From assembly GCA_013398015.1 (NCBI GenBank), contig VZRR01008215.1:412827-476826 (forward strand): 64,000 bases of DNA, written 5' to 3'. The translations under genes were made by a program, and so were the position numbers. The notes below the pieces were generated by a model. It saw only the letters and a program-made list of their open reading frames with translations, was not told the origin of the DNA and did not search any database. This DNA comes from Oreocharis arfaki (lineage: Eukaryota; Chordata; Aves; Passeriformes; Paramythiidae). Shown piece after piece: positions 56,601 to 64,000 of the stretch. Positions within the stretch are counted from its first letter, which is position 1, and every line of letters starts with the position of its first letter.

Positions 56601-57150
56601 GAAGAAAAAGCTCATAAATTTTAGGACGTAATTCCAGAAGTGTAGTTTTGAAAGTGTTTTAATTGATGTGTTTGTTTCAAGAGACCTCTTTCCAAGCACA
56701 TATAAAAAACTTAGACAGTTACTGGACAGTGAGGGTACAAACTCAGGTTTATACACTTATCACCGATGCCAGAGCTGCACAAAAAGAACTTGCTGGTATC
56801 ACTGAAGCAGAGTCACATCAGAATTGGGATAAGGGGGTTATGGTTTCCCAGACCATTTCCCTGAGCTAGACGGACTCTTGGTTCACCCCACTGCCTATGG
56901 CAACAGCAGGTTCAGGGAGTAGCAACTGCAGATAGCCTTTTGCTCTGTAACCATCTCCACCCCAGTGCAAGCTGATCTTTACGTTATCTGGATCCCCATG
57001 ATGTACTTCAATGACAAAAAAGGAGTTGAAGGGGAAAAGCAAGTATTAATCATGTTTCTTATTTATCTGCACTCTTACACACAAGTGTTATGTCCACCAA
57101 AGGGATCTTAATCCATCCAAATACAAGACTTCATATAGGTCGCTGCACGG
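53691..57150. other. Intergenic, between convergent 3' ends
   Basis: About 3.5 kb separates the WDR26 and CNIH4 tails. The part from 53,800 to 54,250 is somewhat richer in C and G. T/G-rich low complexity lies at 54,735-54,800. No exon, RNA gene or repeat is recognised. Confidence 0.6.
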
Positions 57151-57698
57151 AAAGGGAGGAAAATGTAACTTTTATTCCATTGATTTTTGCCCGGAAAAAA
57201 CACCAACACAAAGATGCAAGCTCTGCTCTTGTTCCACTTTGAAATCTCTCTTCCAAGTGCTGCTTGAAATTAGGTTCTGATAGGACAGCTTGGCAGCCAG
57301 AGTCTCATCCTGACACCTCTTAGCAATAATCAGATACCAGAGCTGCACTTAAATGTGTTCTGGAACTACCATCATTACTAGCTCATGCTGTTGAAATGAG
57401 TTTCCCTTATCGCCCTCTAATTCCTATGAGGTCACTTCTGCAAGCAAGGATTTCATCTTACAGAAACAGTAGCTCCAGCAGTTTGACTTGTAAAGGAACA
57501 AAAACAACTGCTACACAAATCCAATGTCTTTTGAAAATATTTTATGTTAAAAATACAGAAAAATATTTCTTGTTCAAAGAGGAAAAATATACTGCATGAC
57601 GACACTGATCTAGGTGTGTTCGGAAGGTGTCTGTGGCTCCACAACCAGTCACTGGAGTGATGACCCAATTTGGCAGCTAATGGCTCTCTTTCAACTTC
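57150..57698 (-). other. CNIH4 3' UTR (predicted)
   Basis: About 0.55 kb from the stop codon to the first canonical signal on this strand, AATAAA at 57,176-57,171. A GT-rich stretch follows it. No other canonical hexamer occurs between the stop and this point. Confidence 0.6.
57171..57176 (-). terminator. CNIH4 poly(A) signal
   Basis: AATAAA on the - strand, about 520 bp after the CNIH4 stop. It is the only canonical signal nearby. Confidence 0.6.
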
Positions 57699-57726
57699 TC
57701 AATCATTTATCAAAGCCAGAATCATA
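57699..57726 (-). CDS. CNIH4 exon 5, C-terminus and stop
   Basis: After a CACAG acceptor, T completes a split Ser codon, then MILALIND and TGA. This is the luminal/terminal tail typical of CNIH4. The exact match to the mammalian ending fixes both the stop and the orthology. Confidence 0.96.
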
Positions 57727-58315
57727 CTGTGACAAAACAGAAAACATGATACCAGTGGATTACTGAAGCTTGTGCAAGTAGGAGCAGCTCTCACTGTCAC
57801 GGGAGAGCTGCACTGAGAGAACCTGAAATAGAAAGGCAAGGCACCCCTGCTGTGTGTGTTGCTTAGGAAGGCAAGGCTGCAGAAGCACTACTGCAGCAGA
57901 GGAACAGCAGTTCTGCCACCTTGGAGTAAGTGGCCCTATCACAGAGCACATCTGTTTGTAACTCAGCCAGATCAACTTTGTTTTTTAAAAACAGAACTTG
58001 TAAAACAAACTTGGACCTCAAGAGTATTTCCATTCTAAACAGGCCACTTACTGTGGGTGCTGAAAGCATGTAAGTCTTTACGTTGTACGTGTGGTTTTGA
58101 GATGAAGGAATAGCCTGAGTTTCCAAACAGTGTTTGATTAGAATGAATAAAGGCATATAATGGGCCAGAGATAGCTGTCAAAATATATTACTGAGGCTTA
58201 GCAGGATGCAAGAAGATAAGACATGAATACCTGCAATTATACCACTGGAATAGAGGAGATAAAAATAGCTGGCAGATAATCCCTTTGTTCCTTGAGAACA
58301 ACTTTTGAAACTAAC
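57727..58315 (-). other. CNIH4 intron 4
   Basis: 589 bp, GTTAGT donor and CAG acceptor. Nothing further recognised. Confidence 0.9.
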
Positions 58316-58456
58316 CTGTAAAGGTACATGAAGAAACAGAGCAGATGAAAGCCCAGCTTAATCATGGCTTCTTTCATGTGTGATTTCAGTTGTCCTCGGT
58401 TATGGATCTCTGTGGGATCAAATACTCCCATGTTTCCACTTGGCACCATAATGTAC
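58316..58456 (-). CDS. CNIH4 exon 4
   Basis: Completes a split Arg codon, then YIMVPSGNMGVFDPTEIHNR, GQLKSHMKEAMIKLGFHLLC and FFMYLY, ending two bases into the next codon. It contains the conserved cornichon DPTEI loop and the hydrophobic third membrane segment (LGFHLLCFFMYLY). Sequence is essentially identical to mammals. Confidence 0.98.
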
Positions 58457-61400
58457 CTGAAAGTTTAAGAATAAAAAAAAAAACACACAACAAAACCCAA
58501 AACTGTAGTCACTGAAACATTAGGGAGTGTCAGGGCAAGAGGAGGGGGAAGGCTTGCCAAGAAGGGACTTTCATTTAAAGAGCTGTTTCACAATTCAAGG
58601 TAAGGGAGTTCTGGATATTGCATCTATCTCTGCCACTAGAGAGTAAGAGAACATGAAGTACTAAAAACATCAGCCCAGCTTCCCATGTATAAATGGGAGA
58701 GATTCCAGGTAATAGCCAATTCCAGTTCATTTTAATTGCTGCTCACAGTCAGTTGCTGTCATGGGGAGATCGCCCTCCCACAGTGGAAAGGCGCATTAGA
58801 TGAAAGAGACTAGAAAAGAACTTAATTTGGCTAAGAATCACTAATTTATTTAGGAAAAAACCTCACATAGGAAACCACAAACTCCAGTGGTCAAAATGAG
58901 AGGGCATAAGCCAAGGCAAAGGATCTGTGCTGTTACTCCTGCCTTTGTCACAGCCATCCTGGGACACCTCAGCACAGACACTGAGGCCCACAGGATGAGT
59001 CGGGCAGAACGGAAGATGTCAAGTTCTGCTGTCCAAACCCACATGAGAACAAAAGCTGAGTGAAGCCAAGTGAAACGTAAGCCAAGGAAGCATAAAACCA
59101 GCAAACCAAATGTTTACGTCCTGTGACAATTGAGCCAGCAGCATGTTCTTTTGTCAGAAGAATTTCTCGAGGGAGCAAACGCGAGCACATGAAGTTCTCA
59201 CTCCAGCTGAGCTCAGGCTAGAGCATCTCTTCATTGAGATGTTATACAGGCTCTACCTTCCTGGAATCAGACTCTTTCTATACAGGAATTTAACTCTTTG
59301 TCTTAAAGCTGGAGCAGAAACATGGCCTCAGAACAGAACACTTGTTAAATTTTCTTCATCTACTCAAATGGCACCACTTGTAGTCCAAAAGGCACTTCCC
59401 CACCTCTTACAACATTCATTTCCATATCAGGAACGGGAGGAAAGGGAACAAGCAACAGGGAAAGGAAAAGTTCAGACCACAGTAATTGTCTGTCACAGAG
59501 GCATTGAAAAGCACTGCAGCATATTTCACTAATATCAAAGGCAGTTGTGTCCCATTAAAAACAGTTCATGTTAAATAATTCCAGTTTGAAATTCTCTTCT
59601 AAAATTGAAGTTTTGAACCATTGTTCTGTTTTTTAGTATTGTAACATAAGTTACTGTCCATTTCCTGGGAACGTAATGCATTTTACTGGAATAAAAGGAG
59701 GAACACATTTCCTGTACCAATTTATCCTAGAAACAGAATGCATGCTTTCCTTACATGTCTGGGATATGAGTGCTACAAGGACAGCATGTATGAATTTTGC
59801 TTTTAAAAAAAATGGTAACACTTAAATGATGCAACTTAATTGCATAAACTGTGAGGCATTTTTTCCAAAAGGCCCACAAGGTAGGACAGCCTATATTATA
59901 TATCAAAGGAGCTGAGCCATGGAGACAATGCTGCTGGATGCTGACAAACCCAGCTCAAGCCAGCTGTCATACTCTACACAGCTAAAAAGCTTCTGCAGCA
60001 AACAAGTAAACTGTCAGCTTTAATAAATACACACAGTAGTGCCTCCAGTATTTCCATTCTGTGGAGGCTGCTACTACAGCAACAGGACACTTCCCTCTAG
60101 ATTTCCCAATTTTTAAAGGGATATAGAAGTTCTGGCCAGAATTCTCAATGAATTGTGAAGGTTTTATTTCTTGAAATTTTTATTTTACTCTTCTAGTTTT
60201 ATCTTCTTAAAGACATGGCAAGAATCTCATTATTTGGACCTATTCTCTCAAGGAGAGCTATATAACACAGAAGAAAAAAAAAAGCTGAATATTTCCCTTA
60301 GAGTTTTAAAATAAGGAGAATGTAAGACAAAATTGTGTCTCACTGGAGACACTACGAAGTTCATAAAAAAAAGTTAAGTATCACCTGAGTGTGCTGAACA
60401 AGAAGAGCCAGGAGGATGTTACAATAAACATGTGGCAACTTTGAAAGTCTCTCTTGATGCTGTTTTTGACTAATTTATCCTTCCCACGATTTGTTTCTGA
60501 CACCCCTTCTGCACCAAACCTCTCTCCTCTCACTGAAATCCTTGAGAGAATTAATAAATTAAGCAAGTACTGCCTGTAGCTGCCATGTAGCCATTGGGAT
60601 TAGGCAGGTTTTAAAGAAAACTGAATAAGGGGAAGAGATTATCCTACCTTTCTATCACTTACACTACAAAGCACAGACTTCTTCAATCTCAACAGAATTA
60701 TTTTTCTTTTGTATTTCTAACCTAAGTTTCCCCTCTTTTGCTTTGAACCCATTACTCCTTGTCCTATCACTGCAATTCCTAATGAACTGAAAATGCTAAA
60801 CCCCATACTTGCTTTTGCAGGCCTCCAACTCCTTCACTAGAGATGGGATAGTCCAGGCAGTTAATGTGGGAGAAACTCCTCTATCCACAGAAAGAAGAGA
60901 GGTTTAGTGGTACAGGCTCAACATTTGGACTTCTTGTGGCAGGACAGGGAAAGTATCATGTTGTCATACTGATTTATTGCCTACATTGCATATCCAAAAT
61001 TGAGGAAACAGTCCTGGATTTTAGGATATTCAGAATATTTATGCCATGTATGACAGAAACAAAATGAGAGCTGTCAGTACAAAAGAGAGGTCAAAGCTTA
61101 CTGCCTGAAGTGTAGAAATAGAAATAATTTCTCTTTTAAAACTCTGTCTGACCAGGTTTAGAAGAAAAAGCAAGTGGCTACTTTAAAAACTAACAAAAAT
61201 ACACAAAATGAAGCAGCAAAGTGGTGACCAGTACAAGAACTCTTCAAAGCTCCAACTACGATGCATTCCGCCTGCAGTGTCTCTGCAGAAACAGCCTTGC
61301 CTAAACGAAACATCAAACCCTAAACTTGCCAGCAGATCCCGAACCAAATACTGCTCACTATGGGTCACAGTTGTACACAGGGAGGGGCAAACAAAAACAG

Positions 61401-62510
61401 GCAAAACCATGCCCTATGTGTGTGTATTTAGGCAAGATTTATTTATTAAGCATAAAGTTATACGGTCTCATGTTTCTCCAGCTTAGAAACATTTAAAGGC
61501 TTTGCTGGCAGTTCTGTAGAAAACAAGGGTGATGTTTATCAATATTTAAATAACGTAGCTATTTTGCCCATGAACAACCAGGTTGTCAGTACAGAGATCC
61601 TTAACTTTGTTTTAATGAGAGCTGTGAAAACTTCTTGTTTGATTCCACCAGCAACCCAACCCATCCCTGCAAAGAGTTAGCCCTGGCAGGTTCAGGCAAA
61701 CAAGAACTACAGCCAGCTTTTCATACCTGTGCCTTAAACATTTGGGCTTTTGGGTTCCCTCAGTATAGTGATTGGAGAGAAGTTGTGACAAATTGTGGCA
61801 AATCCACAAAATCATCTTAACACCTGTGAAGGGTCAATTCTCCACACACTGAATGATATCAGATAAAAAGAATGGTTTGAGCTGACAGCCCCAGTGCTGC
61901 CACGTGGAAAACCCCACTGGTAACTAAACCATTTCCAAGGGTGGCAGCCCAGTGTACAAAACCAGTAACACTGACAGCTGTCCTGGGGTGAAAAGTCTGC
62001 AAACCTTCCCAAATACAAACTGGCAGGATGGGGGGCCAAAACCAATGCAGATGAGGGGAAGGGACAAGTCAGTAAATGAAGGAGGGTGCAGGGGGCAGCA
62101 CCACAGCCCCATGGTGTTACAGCCATCAGCCATGCCACCCTAAGCACTTTTATGCTGATAGCACTATCAGGCACAGCATGAAAACATTATCAGCTCTGTT
62201 GGCAGTACTACTTCATAATCCCAATTAATCTGCTATTATTTCCTATGAATTTGGGAATGACCCACAAACTGAGATTCCTGGGCACTAGAGAGAATGCAAG
62301 CAAAGGCCAAAAGTTTCATATCCTTTACACTGTTTCTTGTCATTTTAATGACACGAAATTGTGTTAGTTCGATCAATGAAGTCTGTTAGCATCTCAAGAA
62401 CACGACTGAAACATCTCACCGTGACATATTATTCATCTTTGTACTACACTTAAAGCTTTAGCACTAGTAACAATGCTAAAAAGAAAGCCCACAAACCCTT
62501 GTGCACTCAC
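58457..62510 (-). other. CNIH4 intron 3 (4 kb)
   Basis: The largest CNIH4 intron in view. It contains one CR1 fragment (about 60,690-60,840). Open frames near 59,150-59,530 and 61,200-61,490 have no recognisable product and no splice support. Confidence 0.85.
60690..60840 (-). mobile_element. CR1 LINE fragment in CNIH4 intron 3
   Basis: The + strand reads like reverse-complement CR1: 'taacctaagtttcccctctt', 'tttgaacccattactccttg', 'tcctatcactgcaattc' and 'gcttttgcaggcctcc' occur in the consensus order. Hence the element is on the - strand, the same orientation as the gene. Diverged internal fragment, no coding frame. Confidence 0.75.
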
Positions 62511-62623
62511 CTATATATATTCCACGTGGCCACTGGCAGGTTAAGGAGGAAGATGAACCAGTGCAATGAAATAAGCATTAACACCGTTACAACAGCATGG
62601 CCAATCACCTCAGGCACCACCCA
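62511..62623 (-). CDS. CNIH4 exon 3
   Basis: After a TTTCTGCAG acceptor it encodes WVVPEVIGHAVVTVLMLISL and HWFIFLLNLPVATWNIY, then two bases of an Arg codon before GTGAGT. It forms the central membrane segments and the NLPVATWNIYR motif of the family. Several Ile/Val/Ala exchanges (VVPEV, HAVV, LMLI) differ from the human protein I recall and are conservative. Confidence 0.97.
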
Positions 62624-63425
62624 CTGCAGAAAGGGGAAAGACCAGAGTTACATGCACAAATGTAAACTCCTTTACAAAAAAGACATCTATTTGGGATTAT
62701 AATCTGATTATAATCATGTAAAATCGGAAAAAAAACTGGCAGCAGAGGCACGTGATTCCATCACAGTGTGGAGAAATGAATACCTTCAGGTAGGTTCCAC
62801 ACTAGTCAGCAGAAATCAAGCCCCGAGATATTGTAACAGAGGTGCTTTATCCAAGCATTACAAACATTTCTGGAGAGCAGCACAGCAGCTGCCTGAACAC
62901 AACTATACTACAGAAGCATTCAAGAAAGAGAACTAAGAGAGTACACAGAGCTCATTAGAAATCACTGCAGAGAACAGTGGATTTAGGAATTCAGATAATT
63001 AAAAACTGCACAAACAGCCTCAGGCTTGGAACAGATAAGAAAGCTGATCAATATAAAAACTGGCATAGTTAAATTGGGTCAGCCCCTGGCAATTACATGT
63101 TTTTAGCTTGACAGGATCCTGTACCATTCTCTCTCTCATTAAGAAAAAAAAATACCTTTAAATCAAAGTGAACACACACACCGGAAGGCCAGATTGATTA
63201 AACGCTAAGAGTTTTAGGTGGATTAGTTTAAAATGGTACTTTTGTGATGGAATTTGCTGGAAGATGGACATCCAAAAAAAGACAAGCAGGCTGAAATAAG
63301 GGATACATGCAAAATACTGCAAATCAAGGCTCCTCGGATACCCTTCACACCCCAGTTATTTGCAGTGCTCAGATGAAGGATGTGGTTTTCTCAAACCACA
63401 GTAAATGCAAAGAAGGACAATTTAC
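62624..63425 (-). other. CNIH4 intron 2
   Basis: 802 bp, AT-rich, no repeat or exon recognised. The donor is GTAAAT, weaker than the usual GTAAGT or GTGAGT. Confidence 0.88.
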
Positions 63426-63494
63426 TTTATTAAGCTTGGAGCAGCACGATCTAGCGTTGATGTAGTCACATTCCAGATCTGATAGTGTGATTAT
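63426..63494 (-). CDS. CNIH4 exon 2
   Basis: A 69-bp phase 0/0 exon after a CCTCAG acceptor: IITLSDLECDYINARSCCSK then LNK. It carries the conserved cornichon LSDLECDYIN motif, the short amphipathic stretch after the first membrane segment. It matches mammalian CNIH4 exactly as far as I recall. Confidence 0.97.
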
Positions 63495-64000
63495 CTGAGG
63501 TTCAAGATAAGGAAACACCGTAAGGTAACTCAGAATACACAAAGCTTTACTTTTAGCCAATCAACTGGGGAGAACCCTCTGCTCTCAGCATTTACTGTTG
63601 CTCTATGCTGGTCTTTCAAAGGCGTGTTTCAACTAGTTACAGCTCACTCCTATTTTAGATAGAAGGCTTGGCTACATTTTATCATCATGGCCAAGTGATT
63701 TTATTATACATTCCCAAGGGCAAGTGTTGCACAAGTGCTAAAGTTCAGTTCAGCCCTTAAAACCGACCAGGGAGGCAAACTCAGTACTTTTAGTATCAAA
63801 ATTGTTAGTACAATCCTTGCGACCAAAACTTAAAACTTTTTTTTTAAGAAAAAATTCATGCACTTTTAAACTCTCCTCACAAAAGAGTGCAGTTTTAAGA
63901 AGTGAGTCTAATTTTTTTCCCGACATTTACAACAACACTGAATTAATTAATACTTTGGTAGGAAATAAGAGGGTAACATCGTTATTGAATGAACTTTCAG
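63495..64000 (-). other. CNIH4 intron 1, partial
   Basis: Sequence upstream of exon 2. The first exon, encoding about 23 residues including the first membrane helix, is not seen. No GC-rich promoter appears before the window ends, so exon 1 probably lies outside. Confidence 0.75.

Larger units (their letters stand above)
57150..64000 (-). other. CNIH4 gene, 3' portion
   Basis: CNIH4 (cornichon homologue 4) is a small polytopic membrane protein of the ER and early secretory pathway. It acts as a COPII cargo receptor, including for G-protein-coupled receptors. Four coding exons on the - strand (63,494 down to 57,699) join in frame and give 116 residues, from IITLSDLECDY to the MILALIND terminus. 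Human CNIH4 is 139 residues. The missing 23 match the first exon, which lies beyond 64,000 or in the unrecognised sequence at the window edge. The gene is distinguished from CNIH1-3 by the short loop without the CNIH2/3 insertion and by the ALIND end. Confidence 0.96.

Noticed and set aside
59143..59532. 129-residue + strand open frame in CNIH4 intron 3
   Set aside because: It is antisense to the gene, has no recognisable domain and no nearby promoter or splice evidence.

Overview
This is a vertebrate nuclear window, almost certainly from a bird. It holds two multi-exon protein-coding genes with conventional GT-AG introns, and its dominant repeats are 5'-truncated CR1 LINE fragments of the kind typical of bird (and reptile) DNA. 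Nothing bacterial or viral is evident: no operons, CRISPR, tRNA or rRNA genes.

Layout. (1) Positions 1 to about 20,860 are non-coding DNA with no exon I can support. They carry an old CR1 tail (about 8,660-8,885, + strand), a roughly 1 kb diverged CR1 (about 16,685-17,710, - strand), a TGTGGG hexamer array (5,719-5,774) and an unexplained 20-bp direct repeat (17,790 and 18,364). (2) A CR1 3' end (20,861 to about 21,135, - strand) lies next to a CpG-rich promoter region that is largely lost in a 959-bp run of N (21,202-22,160). (3) WDR26 lies on the + strand. Fourteen coding exon segments run from the gap edge at 22,161 to the stop codon at 48,739. A long 3' UTR follows, probably ending near 53,685. 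The visible coding sequence gives 538 residues: LisH, then CTLH, then a WD40 propeller. About 120 N-terminal residues, compared with the mammalian protein, must lie in the gap. (4) About 53,690-57,150 is intergenic. (5) CNIH4 (a cornichon family member) lies on the - strand. Coding exons 2-5 lie between 63,494 and 57,699, giving 116 of an expected 139 or so residues. Exon 1 is beyond the right edge of the window.

The two genes are convergent (tail to tail), as I recall for the human chromosome 1q42 neighbourhood. WDR26 is a scaffold/substrate-recruiting subunit of the CTLH (GID) ubiquitin ligase. CNIH4 is an early-secretory-pathway cargo receptor. Nothing in the sequence links them functionally beyond conserved synteny.

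The most unusual signal is a sharply bounded GC/CpG-rich tract (about 46,965-47,230). It covers the end of WDR26 intron 12 and most of exon 13, while every other internal exon and intron is ordinary or AT-rich. I found no undescribed biological system. The remaining findings are compositional or repeat-structure observations that can be tested by alignment and RNA-seq. Exon boundaries were read by eye from splice signals, reading-frame continuity and recall of the protein families. No search was run.
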